Origin: JAFASC01 sp034669505
Lineage (GTDB): Bacteria > Pseudomonadota > Alphaproteobacteria > Rhizobiales > Beijerinckiaceae
DNA: 64,000 nucleotides
Assembly: GCA_034669505.1 (NCBI GenBank)
Contig: JAXDNJ010000007.1
Coordinates: 1-64,000, forward strand
Reading direction: 5' to 3'
Below the pieces are notes generated by a model. The model saw only the letters and a program-made list of their open reading frames with translations. It was not told where the DNA came from and made no database searches. Numbering within the stretch: position 1 is the first letter of the stretch; the number at the start of each line of letters is the position of its first letter. Positions 25,871 through 34,268 of this stretch are shown here, one piece after another. The position numbers were made by a program, and so were the translations under genes.

Positions 25871-27055
25871 CTAATGCACCAGTTCCCGCATGGCGCCGTC
25901 GAGCCCTTCGAGCGTCAGCGGGAACATGCGGTTGGCGAAGAGCCGCTGCACCAATCGGATCGACTGCGTATAATCCCATTGGTTCTGCGGCACCGGGTTG
26001 AGCCACACAGCGTGCGGGTAGGTGCGCGTCATGCGCTCCAGCCACACCGCGCCCGGCTCCTCGTTCATATGCTCGACCGAGCCGCCGGGCATGGTGACCT
26101 CGTAAGGCGACATCGACGCGTCGCCGACAAAGATCACTTTGTAATCGTGGGGATAAGTGTGCAGCAAATCCCAGGTCGGGGTGCGCTCGGTGAAGCGGCG
26201 GCGGTTCTCCTTCCACACGCCTTCATAGAGGCAATTGTGAAAATAGAAATGCTCCATATGCTTGAACTCGCTCTTCGCCGCCGAGAACAGTTCCTCGACC
26301 TGCTGGATGTGCCAATCCATCGAGCCGCCGATATCGAAGAACAAAAGCACCTTCACAGCGTTGCGGCGTTCGGGGCGCATCTTCACGTCGAGATAGCCCT
26401 GGCGCGCCGTCTCCTTGATGGTCGTGTCGAGATCGAGCTCGTCCGGCGCGCCGGTGCGGGCGAATTTGCGCAGGCGGCGCAACGCCAGCTTGATGTTGCG
26501 GATGCCGAGCTCGGTCTCACCGTCGAGGTCCCTGAACTCTCGCTTGTCCCAGACTTTCACCGCGCGGAAATTGCGGTTGCCGTCCTGGCCGATGCGAATG
26601 CCTTCGGGATTGTAGCCGTAGGCGCCGTAAGGCGAGGTGCCGGCGGTGCCGATCCATTTGCTGCCGCCCTGGTGGCGGCCCTTCTGCTCCTTCAAGCGCT
26701 CGCGCAGGGTCTCCATGAGCTTCTCCCAGCCCATCGCCTCGAGCTGTGCCTTTTCTTCTTCGGTCAGATATTTTTCGGCGAGCTTCTTCAGCCATTCGGC
26801 GGGGATTTCCGCGGTCTCCATCGCCTGGAGAAGGCTTTCCAGCCCTTTGAAGGTGGCGCCGAAGACCCGGTCGAACTTGTCGAGATTGCGCTCGTCCTTC
26901 ACCAGCGTCGTGCGCGCGAGATAGTAGAAATCGTCGATGGACGTCCCGGCGAGGTCGGCGTCGAGCGCCTCCATCAGTGTTAGATATTCGCGCAGCGTGA
27001 CGGGGACCCGCGCATCGCGTAGCGCGGCGAAGAAGTTCAGGAACATTCTTGACAT
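25871..27055 (-). CDS. CoxE-like VWA-domain protein
   Basis: A 394-residue cytoplasmic protein with a C-terminal von Willebrand A domain. The metal-ion site is partly kept as FFDIGGSMDWH (DxGxS), followed by the CoxE-type HMEHFYFHNCLYEGVW block. The N-terminal half is the conserved helical region usually paired with a MoxR-type AAA+ ATPase. No such ATPase is adjacent here. In other bacteria it helps insert metal cofactors or remodel complexes; here the target is unknown. Confidence 0.85.
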   Translation of the reverse strand: MSRMFLNFFAALRDARVPVTLREYLTLMEALDADLAGTSIDDFYYLARTTLVKDERNLDKFDRVFGATFKGLESLLQAMETAEIPAEWLKKLAEKYLTEEEKAQLEAMGWEKLMETLRERLKEQKGRHQGGSKWIGTAGTSPYGAYGYNPEGIRIGQDGNRNFRAVKVWDKREFRDLDGETELGIRNIKLALRRLRKFARTGAPDELDLDTTIKETARQGYLDVKMRPERRNAVKVLLFFDIGGSMDWHIQQVEELFSAAKSEFKHMEHFYFHNCLYEGVWKENRRRFTERTPTWDLLHTYPHDYKVIFVGDASMSPYEVTMPGGSVEHMNEEPGAVWLERMTRTYPHAVWLNPVPQNQWDYTQSIRLVQRLFANRMFPLTLEGLDGAMRELVH

Positions 27056-27121
27056 GTCGCGCGCGCCGCCGCGCGCGTCAACCCAGGTGCGCTTCCCGCG
27101 ACTATATTCAACTCGGCGAGA

Positions 27122-28168
27122 TCAGGCGGGCGCGGCTCGACCAGTCCGGGCGCCAACTTGCAGGCGCGCTTTCCACTGTAGCCACTTCACCGGCAGACCT
27201 CGTTTCCAAAACAGCCAGCGCAGGCTGAAATCGTCCTTTGGGACGTACGCCATAGCTCGTTCCGCCATCTCGTAGATGACTACGTCCGGTCGCGTCCGCT
27301 TTATATAAGCCCAGTCGAGATCGTAACACCATATGAACTCGACCTGCCGGGCAGTTTCAGCGAGCATTGCGGTCAAGGACTCGATACCCTGCGAACAAAA
27401 GGAATCGCCGAATACCAGAATCTTTTTGTTGGCGGCGGATGGGTTTGCATTCTTGAAGGCGACATGCGAGCCGCCAAATGTCGCCGGCTTATCGGTGACG
27501 GACTCCAGATATTGGGCGATCGAATTGCGATAGTATCGGGTGGCGTTCTTCGCGAAATTGTACAATTTGAACCATTCGCCGACCGGCGGATTCAGTTTAC
27601 TACCTAAATCGAAGGCGGCGTGATAATCCACGTGTTGGCGTGAAAGCAAATCCAGATCGGGATTGAGGCCGATCCGCTCGCACAGCAGCCTATATGCGAC
27701 AAACGCGCCTTCAGCGTTCCAGTGCGAGTCCGTCTTGCCGTAGAGCTGGCGCTCATCGCGTGCGGCACGCAAAGCCGGAATGATGTCGAGGCAAACATGT
27801 GCATAGCGAGAGCGCTGAAGCAGCTGGTCCAGCCGCAAGGTGGGACAAAGCGGCCAATTGACCACCGGATCCTGGAGCTTGTTGTCATAGATTGTCAGCT
27901 TTTCCGGAGCCGGCATGTGGACGTATTGAATGCCCATGTTCTCGAGACGTTCGGCGCGGGTCTCGATCAACGCTACCCAGTCTTTTAACTTTGCGTCAGG
28001 AAGCCCAGAGGCGTTGTCGCCGTAGAGCGCAGCAAGCCCACCGGTGAGAAAAAGCCATCCGTCCTTCGCTTCGTAAACGTCGGTATTCATAACTTCTCGC
28101 AAAAGAGAGTCCAAAACGGTATTCAATCTGCATCGTGTCGGACTACGCAGCGCTTTACGTGAGACCAT
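27122..28168 (-). CDS. SGNH-hydrolase-like (AlgJ/AlgX-type) protein
   Basis: A 348-residue protein with the hallmarks of the AlgX/AlgJ/DltD-like SGNH family. These are an early KDGWLFLTGG block, KTDSHWNAEG (catalytic Asp/His) and KILVFGDSF (nucleophile Ser). Such enzymes add acetyl groups to surface polysaccharides. No signal peptide is visible, and the usual MBOAT partner is not adjacent. The start is uncertain: ATG at 28168 or 28090 (MNTDVYEAKDG). The gene is isolated between the VWA gene and yciB. Confidence 0.7.
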   Translation of the reverse strand: MVSRKALRSPTRCRLNTVLDSLLREVMNTDVYEAKDGWLFLTGGLAALYGDNASGLPDAKLKDWVALIETRAERLENMGIQYVHMPAPEKLTIYDNKLQDPVVNWPLCPTLRLDQLLQRSRYAHVCLDIIPALRAARDERQLYGKTDSHWNAEGAFVAYRLLCERIGLNPDLDLLSRQHVDYHAAFDLGSKLNPPVGEWFKLYNFAKNATRYYRNSIAQYLESVTDKPATFGGSHVAFKNANPSAANKKILVFGDSFCSQGIESLTAMLAETARQVEFIWCYDLDWAYIKRTRPDVVIYEMAERAMAYVPKDDFSLRWLFWKRGLPVKWLQWKARLQVGARTGRAAPA

Positions 28169-28370
28169 CCCGGGCGCACCTGACTCCCTCGAAACGCCGT
28201 ACCAATCTCTCGATAAGGTTTGAAATTACAACGGATTGTGTTTGATCTAAGGAGGCTTGGCTGCAGTCGGGCCCCTCAGCCGCGGCCCATTATGGACTGC
28301 TGACCCGCTGCGAGCCTCGCCGCGCGCCTTCCCGGTGAACCCGATCAAATAGGCGAGCTGAGGAGGAAGT

Positions 28371-28943
28371 TCATGGGCTGGCTTGAGCCGCACGCACGGC
28401 GGCTCTGATCTTGCGATAGATGATCGACCGCAAGATGAGATACTGCACGCCGAAGGCGACAATCTTGGCGCCCACCGCGCCGACCGAGACGAACCACGCC
28501 CAAAGCCGCATGTCGCCAGTCGCGGCGATTGCAATATTCATGAGGCCGAGCACCAGCATCAGCACCGCCCAGCAATAGCCGGCCGCGATAACGGCATTTG
28601 CGGAGACGTGCTCTTTCACGATGGGCGGGAGGTAGCGCAGCATCCAGCCGCGGCGCAGCATCACCGCGGCGATGGCGAAATGCGCGATGCTCGGCTTCAT
28701 CATCACGAAACGCGGATCGTGCGTGAGCATCGTCGCACCGCCGAGCACGATGACGAGACCGAGGCTCGCCCAGTTCATCACGTCCAGCGTGCGGCCTTGG
28801 TAACGCATCAGCGCAAATTGGCCGATGCCGCCGGCGATCGCGACGCCCGTCGCGACATAGATGTTGCCGGTCGCAGCCCAGATCGCCAGGAAGACAATCG
28901 TCGAGAAGAAGTCGGCGAAGAGCTGCTTGAAAATCTGTTTCAT
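28371..28943 (-). CDS. yciB: inner membrane-spanning protein YciB (septation protein A)
   Basis: A 190-residue integral membrane protein of the YciB/IspZ family with about five to six helices. It starts MKQIFKQLFADFFSTIVFLA and has the family LILRSIIYRKIRAA C-terminus. It influences envelope synthesis and septation in enterobacteria. A perfect 14-bp inverted repeat lies 55-85 bases upstream (28998-29028) and may regulate it. Confidence 0.85.
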   Translation of the reverse strand: MKQIFKQLFADFFSTIVFLAIWAATGNIYVATGVAIAGGIGQFALMRYQGRTLDVMNWASLGLVIVLGGATMLTHDPRFVMMKPSIAHFAIAAVMLRRGWMLRYLPPIVKEHVSANAVIAAGYCWAVLMLVLGLMNIAIAATGDMRLWAWFVSVGAVGAKIVAFGVQYLILRSIIYRKIRAAVRAAQASP

Positions 28944-28997
28944 GTCGTCACTGGGTGGTGCGGCGGCCTTCAGCCGGCAGGAAACTACACGAAGGGC

Positions 28998-29028
28998 GGC
29001 CAGATGTAAATATGATTTACATCTGGCC
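28998..29028. promoter_or_regulatory. perfect 14-bp inverted repeat
   Basis: GGCCAGATGTAAAT (28998-29011) and its exact reverse complement (29015-29028) are separated by ATG. It sits between the PotD-like gene and yciB, both read leftward. There is no T run next to it, so an operator or RNA-processing hairpin is as likely as a terminator. Confidence 0.6.
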
Positions 29029-29060
29029 GATCAGTGGAGCAGCGCTGACCGCGGCGGACG

Positions 29061-30185
29061 TTACTTCCCCGTCTTTACGCGGGTCCATTCGCGCGTGACG
29101 ATTTTTTGGATCGCTTGGTCGTAGCCGGTGACGGTGAACAATCGCGCCATGGTCGCCGGATCAGGATAGACGGACTTGTTGGCGAGCACTTCCTTGTCGA
29201 CGAAGTCGCGCGAGGTGATCACGCCATTGGCGAAATTGGTGACGCTGGTGTTGCGCGCGGCGATATCGGGCCGCATCAGGAAATCGATGAACTTCAGCCC
29301 CTCCTCCACATGCGATGCGTCTTTCGGCATCGCCAGCGTGTCCATCGACATGAGCGTGCCCTCGCGCGGGATCACATAATTGATGTCGATTCCGTTATTC
29401 GCCTCGCGAGCGCGGTTGCGCGCCTGGAAAGAATCGCCGGCCCAGCCGATTGCCAGGCAAATGTCGCCGTTCGCCAGCGCATTGATATATTCCGACGAGT
29501 GGAATTTTTTCACGTAACGGCGCATACCGCCGAGCATGTCGGCGGCGCGGCGGATGTCGTTCGGATTCTTCGAGTCGGGATTTAGCTTGAGATAGTTGAG
29601 CGCGATGCTGATCAGGTCTTCGGGCGAATCGAGCACGTAGACGCCGCAATCGGCAAACTTCTTCAAATTCTCCGGCTTGAACACGATGTCCCAGGTGTCG
29701 AGCGATCTGTCGCCCATGCGCTCCTTTGCCTTCTGCACATTGTAGGCGATGCCGGTCGTGAACCACATGTAGTCGACCGCGTATTCGTTGCCCGGATCGT
29801 ATTTGGCGAGCCGCGCCATGATGTCGGGCCAGAGATTCCTAATATTCGTGAGTTTCGCTTTGTCGAGTTTCTGGTAAACGCCGGCTTTGATCTGCCGGCC
29901 GAGGAACGTCGCGGAGGGAACGACGACGTCGTAACCGGTCTTGCCGGCGAGCAGCCGCGTCTCTAGCATCTCGTTCGAATCGTAGGTGTCGTAGACGACC
30001 TTGATGCCGGTCTCGTGGGTAAAATCTTCGAGCACCTTCGGATCGATGTAATCGCTCCAATTATAGACGTTGACAACCTTTTCCGGCGCGGCCGGCTTCT
30101 GTTGCTGCTGCGCCGAGGCGAGCGCGACAGGCGCCAGCAATGCACAGAGAAAAACCAGAAACCGAATCGGCTGTGCTCTCGCCAT
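29061..30185 (-). CDS. PotD/PotF-like polyamine-type ABC substrate-binding protein
   Basis: A 374-residue periplasmic binding protein from ATG 30185, which has a GAGAGGGA ribosome site. A signal peptide (MARAQPIRFLVFLCALLAPVALASA) is followed by KVVNVYNWSDYIDP, the typical start of spermidine/putrescine-binding proteins, and DVVVPSATFLGRQIKAG. Genes for the permease and ATPase are absent from this locus. It follows the acetamidase gene by 38 bases, so the two are probably one transcript. Ligand not known; an amide or polyamine is plausible. Confidence 0.87.
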   Translation of the reverse strand: MARAQPIRFLVFLCALLAPVALASAQQQQKPAAPEKVVNVYNWSDYIDPKVLEDFTHETGIKVVYDTYDSNEMLETRLLAGKTGYDVVVPSATFLGRQIKAGVYQKLDKAKLTNIRNLWPDIMARLAKYDPGNEYAVDYMWFTTGIAYNVQKAKERMGDRSLDTWDIVFKPENLKKFADCGVYVLDSPEDLISIALNYLKLNPDSKNPNDIRRAADMLGGMRRYVKKFHSSEYINALANGDICLAIGWAGDSFQARNRAREANNGIDINYVIPREGTLMSMDTLAMPKDASHVEEGLKFIDFLMRPDIAARNTSVTNFANGVITSRDFVDKEVLANKSVYPDPATMARLFTVTGYDQAIQKIVTREWTRVKTGK

Positions 30186-30223
30186 GAATGTTCCCTCTCG
30201 CTCGCCCGCAAATATCACGCAGA

Positions 30224-31189
30224 TCATCCCTTCGTGAGATCGCGGGGCGCCGGCAGCCGGTCTTTGCGGATGACGCAATGAATGCCCTTGTTGCCATCGA
30301 CCATTTGCGTGACGCGAAGATCAGCGGCGAGCGAGCAGAGTGTATAGGCATCGGCGGCGCCAAGGCCGGCCAGCTCGCCGATCAGCCGAATCATGTCGCG
30401 CAAGGCGTGTTTGACCGCGTCGTCCAGATCTTCATCGAAACCCATCGTGATCCAGACATCGGCGCGCTCGGCCCGCGGACTCTCCAGCTTCATATCTTTC
30501 CGCAAGACGAAATCGAACGTCCCGGTCAGAGCGGTCTCGATCGCAGTGAGGCAGACCTCGCCGTCGCCCTGCAGCGCGTGACCGTCGCCGGCCGAGAACA
30601 GCGCACCCTTGGTGAAGATCGGAAAGTACACGGTCGCGCCGACGCCGAGCTCCTTGTTGTCCATGTTGCCGCCGAAGGCGCGCGGCTCTTTCGAAGACAG
30701 CCGGCCCCAAGAGACCGGCGGCGCGACGCCGAAGCAGCCGAAGAACGGGTCGAGCGGGATTGTGTGTCCCCATGGCAGCTTGCCGCTATTCGTAGCGGCA
30801 TCGAGTGCCACGTGGATCAGCCGCTGCTCCTGGAAATCCTCGGGCAAGGTCCCCATCCAGGGCAGCTGAAGGTTCCAGCCCCAATTCTGGCGCAGCTTGA
30901 TGTCGAGGATGCGCACTTCAAGAACGTCGCCTGGCTCGGCGCCGTTGATTTCGATCGGACCGGTCAAGTGATGCGGTCCAGGTCCACGCCGGCCGGCGTC
31001 GAGCACGGCGCGATGATCGGGCAGGATGGCGAAGCCCGAATCGGTCTTCGGCAGATGCGCGACCTCACCGGAGACCGTCTCGATGATGACGCGGTCGCCG
31101 GAGCCGATCTTCAGCACAGGGGCGAGAGAGCCGTCCCAGAAGCCCCAGTGAACCGTCTCGGGTGTCGCTTTGAGATAATGATGCGTCAT
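30224..31189 (-). CDS. acetamidase/formamidase family protein
   Basis: A 321-residue FmdA/AmdA-type amidohydrolase from ATG 31189. Family blocks seen are TVHWGFWDGSLAPVLKIGSGD, GPHHLTGPIEINGAEPGDVLEV (short form: GPIEINGAEPGDVLEV) and GDGHALQGDGEVCLTAIET with its metal-binding residues. It hydrolyses short amides to acid plus ammonia in the cytoplasm. Its start codon overlaps the start codon of the divergent mmcB by two bases, so promoters must lie inside the opposite genes. The binding-protein gene follows downstream. Confidence 0.88.
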   Translation of the reverse strand: MTHHYLKATPETVHWGFWDGSLAPVLKIGSGDRVIIETVSGEVAHLPKTDSGFAILPDHRAVLDAGRRGPGPHHLTGPIEINGAEPGDVLEVRILDIKLRQNWGWNLQLPWMGTLPEDFQEQRLIHVALDAATNSGKLPWGHTIPLDPFFGCFGVAPPVSWGRLSSKEPRAFGGNMDNKELGVGATVYFPIFTKGALFSAGDGHALQGDGEVCLTAIETALTGTFDFVLRKDMKLESPRAERADVWITMGFDEDLDDAVKHALRDMIRLIGELAGLGAADAYTLCSLAADLRVTQMVDGNKGIHCVIRKDRLPAPRDLTKG

Positions 31190-31718
31190 GGATATCCTGA
31201 CGGGGCACGTCGCTGGAGGGGAGAAGATTAGCCTGATTTCGCATTCCGTTGCATTGGCCGCGCCGGTCGACGGACGCCAGTCCGAAGCGGCCCTCATGAT
31301 TGCGCGCGGCACGCGCCGGCTTCTGCGCGCCGCCGGCCGGGCGAGCGTCACAGAGCTCCCACTGCCGAGCGGCCGGCGCGCCGACATCGTGGCGCTCGGC
31401 GGCGATGCCTCGATCGCCATCGTCGAGATCAAGTCTTCGTTCGCGGATTTCCGCGCCGACCGCAAATGGCAGGATTACCGCTTCCATTGCGACCAGCTTT
31501 TCTTCGCGGTCTCGCCGCAGATGCCGCTCGAGATTCTTCCGGCCGATACCGGACTGATCGTGGCTGACGCCTTCGGCGCGGAAATCGTGCGCGAGGCGCC
31601 GATCCATCGCATGGCGGGCGCAACACGCCGGGCGATGCTACTGCGATTCGCGCTCGCGGCGGCCGATCGCCTGCACGGCCTCGCCGATCCCGGCGCCGTT
31701 GTGCCGCGGGAGCTTTAG
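31188..31718 (+). CDS. mmcB: MmcB family DNA repair protein
   Basis: A 176-residue protein of the alphaproteobacterial MmcB family. The core has the PD-(D/E)xK pattern in GRRADIVALGGDASIAIVEIK (short: RADIVAL then IVEIKSS), which suggests a nuclease-like fold. In Caulobacter the homologue belongs to the DNA damage response. The ATG 31188 overlaps the start of the divergent acetamidase; a later start at 31296 (MIARGTRRLL) is possible, since the first 35 residues are poorly conserved in type. No clear LexA box is seen. Confidence 0.8.
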   Translation: MDILTGHVAGGEKISLISHSVALAAPVDGRQSEAALMIARGTRRLLRAAGRASVTELPLPSGRRADIVALGGDASIAIVEIKSSFADFRADRKWQDYRFHCDQLFFAVSPQMPLEILPADTGLIVADAFGAEIVREAPIHRMAGATRRAMLLRFALAAADRLHGLADPGAVVPREL

Positions 31719-31727
31719 AGCTTTAGG

Positions 31728-32465
31728 TCAGCCCCGCAGCGCCAGCTCCGCCCCAAGCAGCGCCATGCCGACAAAGAAGCACGCCCGGAACACAGGCGGG
31801 CTGATGCGCCCGCGGACCGCTTGTCCGACCGCCATGCCGATAAGCGCCGGCGCCAGCGTCAGCAGCGAGGCGCCGAGCGTCGCGGCGGGAAGCGCACCGT
31901 TGGCGGCGAGGCCCAGGCCCAACGCCACCGTCGAAACAGTGAAGGACAGGCCAAGCGCCTGGATCAGATCGTCGCGACCGAGCCCGAGCGCTTGCAGGTA
32001 GGGCACGTTCGGTACGACGAAGACGCCCGTGATCGAGGCGAGAAGCCCGGTCAACGCGCCGACAATCGGTGAGAGCACGGGTTCGTCGCGCTGTCGGACG
32101 TGCAGCCGCAGTGGCGAGAGGCCAAGCGCTGCATAGGCGAGCAACACCAGGCCGAGCCACCGTTTGGCCCCTGGAACCTGCACGGTACCGAAAAGGTACG
32201 AGCCGACCGCGATGCCGAGGCAGATGCCGACGAGCATGGTCCATTGCCGGGCAAGAAGCGGGCGGAAATTCGGGCCGATGGCAAGCTGCCAGATGTTCGT
32301 CACCAGGGACGGGACAACCAGGAGAGCGACCGCTTCCACGGGCGCCATAACGAGCCCGAGAAGCCCAATCGAGACGGTCGGGAGCCCGAGGCCGATCACG
32401 CCCTTAACGAAGCCGGCAAGGGTGAAGGCGCCGCCGACAACGGCGACATAGGCAAGCGAGTGCAT
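31728..32465 (-). CDS. TauE/SafE family sulfite/anion exporter
   Basis: A 245-residue membrane protein with about eight helices and the two half-repeats of the TauE/SafE family. GFVKGVIGLGLPTVSIGLLG opens the first half and GALTGLLASITGVFVVPNVP the second. It probably exports sulfite, sulfonates or another small anion. It converges with mmcB (9-base gap) and diverges from the SelW-like gene 84 bases away. Confidence 0.85.
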   Translation of the reverse strand: MHSLAYVAVVGGAFTLAGFVKGVIGLGLPTVSIGLLGLVMAPVEAVALLVVPSLVTNIWQLAIGPNFRPLLARQWTMLVGICLGIAVGSYLFGTVQVPGAKRWLGLVLLAYAALGLSPLRLHVRQRDEPVLSPIVGALTGLLASITGVFVVPNVPYLQALGLGRDDLIQALGLSFTVSTVALGLGLAANGALPAATLGASLLTLAPALIGMAVGQAVRGRISPPVFRACFFVGMALLGAELALRG

Positions 32466-32549
32466 GGCGCACCTTTGCCGCCGCCCGCCGGATTGCACAA
32501 TGCGCTATTGTTCGATCGGCGCCGAACTGCGCCCGATACGAGATCGCAC

Positions 32550-32828
32550 ATGCAAGCCAAGCCGCGCATCGCCATCGTCTATTGCACGCAATGCCATTGG
32601 CTGCTCCGTGCCGCGTGGATGGCGCAGGAGCTTCTCTCGACCTTCAGCGAGGAGGTCGGCGAGGTGGCGCTCAGGCCGACGACCGGCGGCGCCTTTCAAA
32701 TCGAAGTCGACGGCGACATCATCTGGGAGCGCAAACGCGACGGCGGCTTCCCCGATGTCAAAACCCTGAAGCAGCGTGTCCGCGACCGGCTCGCGCCCGG
32801 CCGGGACCTCGGACATGTGGATCGCTGA
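32550..32828 (+). CDS. SelT/SelW/SelH (Rdx) family small redox protein
   Basis: A 92-residue thioredoxin-like protein of the Rdx family. The N-terminal redox motif is CTQC in IVYCTQCHWLLRAAWM, with Cys in place of the selenocysteine of animal homologues. The C-terminal FPDVKTLKQRVRD block is typical. ATG 32550 is chosen, because the longer upstream frame has no homology to the family. Its partner is unknown. Confidence 0.87.
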   Translation: MQAKPRIAIVYCTQCHWLLRAAWMAQELLSTFSEEVGEVALRPTTGGAFQIEVDGDIIWERKRDGGFPDVKTLKQRVRDRLAPGRDLGHVDR

Positions 32829-32949
32829 AGCTTCGCGTGCATAGCCGATGTTTATGCGGTCAAGGTAAGCAACCATTTAAGCGATCAAGAGCAGCGGAAC
32901 AATTCGCCAGCTGATCTTGGAATAGACGGCGGCGGGCGACAAAGCCTCT

Positions 32950-34266
32950 TCAACCCCCCTCTGCGGCTGCGCTCTGCGTGACCGCAGGTGAAATCCTCAA
33001 GGCAGTGATGCGATTGCGCGTCTTGCGCAGCACTTCGAAGCGAAAGCCGTGGAAGGTGAAGACCTGGCCGGCTTCGGGAATTGCACGAGCTTCGTGGATG
33101 ACGAGACCGGCGATCGTTGTCGCCTCTTCGTCGGGCAGGTGCCAGTCCATGACGCGGTTGAGATCGCGGATCGGCACCGCGCCATCGACGGTCACCGAGC
33201 CATCGCCATTCTGCCGCACGCCTTGAACGGCAAGGTCATGTTCATCGGCAATGTCGCCGACGATTTCTTCCAGAATATCTTCCAGCGTCACAAGACCTTG
33301 CACCTCTCCGTATTCATCGACGACGAGCGCGAAATGCGTCTTGCGGCGCAAGAACGCCTGCAACTGGTCCTCGAGCGCGGTCGTGTCCGGCACAAACCAG
33401 GCTTCGAGCGCGATGTCGTCGATGCGCAACGCGCTAAAATCGCCATGCGCGGCCGATAAGGCGCGCAGCAAGTCCTTGGCATGCAGCACACCGACAATGT
33501 TGTCCGGGCGCTCGCGCCAAAGCGGCAGGCGCGTGTAGGGCGACGCAAGCACCTCGGCAACGAGTTCCTGCGGCGGCAGATCGGCGTTGATCGTGCGCAT
33601 GCGCGTGCGGTGAACCATTACGTCCGCCACGGTCAGCTCGGCGAGGTCGAGAACGCCGCCGAACATATCACGATCGGCGCGATCGACGCCGCCTTCGCGG
33701 TGCAGGAGATCGACCGCGCTCTTCAGTTCCTCGCGCGGCGAGAGGATCGAGCGATGCACGCCGAGCTTCAATCCGCCGACGCGCAGCGCCCCGCGGACCA
33801 CATATTCGACGCCGACGAGCACCGGCCCAAATATCGCGACGAAAAACGCCATGATTTTAGAGACGAACAGCGACCACTGGTCGGGATAATTGATCGCCAC
33901 CGTCTTCGGCATGACCTCGGCGAAAACGAGAAGCAGGACAGTCATGAGACCGGTCGCGTAGATCACGCCGTGATCGCCGACAATATCGACCAGGATGCTT
34001 GTTGTGAAAGCGGACGAGCCGATGTTGACCAGCGTGGCGCCGAGCAGCGTCGCGCCGATCAGCCGGTCGCGGCGCTTGAGCAGGCGATTGACGGTGCGGG
34101 CGCGGCTATCGCCATTGCGCTCGAGCGCGTGCATGCGCGCCCGTGAGGCGGCGGTCAGCGCCGTCTCGGACCCGGCGAAAAAGGCGGAAAGCGCGATGCA
34201 GAACAGAACGATCGCAATCGCAGTCCAAAGATCGACCGGCATCGGGCCGGCGTCGGCGCCATGCAT
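32950..34266 (-). CDS. CNNM/CorC-type transporter with CBS domains (HlyC/CorC family)
   Basis: A 438-residue protein with an N-terminal DUF21/CNNM membrane domain (about four helices; SAFFAGSETALTAASR and FAEVMPKTVAINYPD). A CBS pair follows (VMVHRTRM, then TLEDILEEIVGDI), and a C-terminal CorC_HlyC domain ends it. Members are linked to magnesium/cobalt efflux; haemolysin activity is only a historical name. The start lies 2 bases after the aroKB stop, so both genes share a transcript. ATG 34242 is an alternative start. Confidence 0.87.
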   Translation of the reverse strand: MHGADAGPMPVDLWTAIAIVLFCIALSAFFAGSETALTAASRARMHALERNGDSRARTVNRLLKRRDRLIGATLLGATLVNIGSSAFTTSILVDIVGDHGVIYATGLMTVLLLVFAEVMPKTVAINYPDQWSLFVSKIMAFFVAIFGPVLVGVEYVVRGALRVGGLKLGVHRSILSPREELKSAVDLLHREGGVDRADRDMFGGVLDLAELTVADVMVHRTRMRTINADLPPQELVAEVLASPYTRLPLWRERPDNIVGVLHAKDLLRALSAAHGDFSALRIDDIALEAWFVPDTTALEDQLQAFLRRKTHFALVVDEYGEVQGLVTLEDILEEIVGDIADEHDLAVQGVRQNGDGSVTVDGAVPIRDLNRVMDWHLPDEEATTIAGLVIHEARAIPEAGQVFTFHGFRFEVLRKTRNRITALRISPAVTQSAAAEGG

Positions 34267-34268
34267 GA

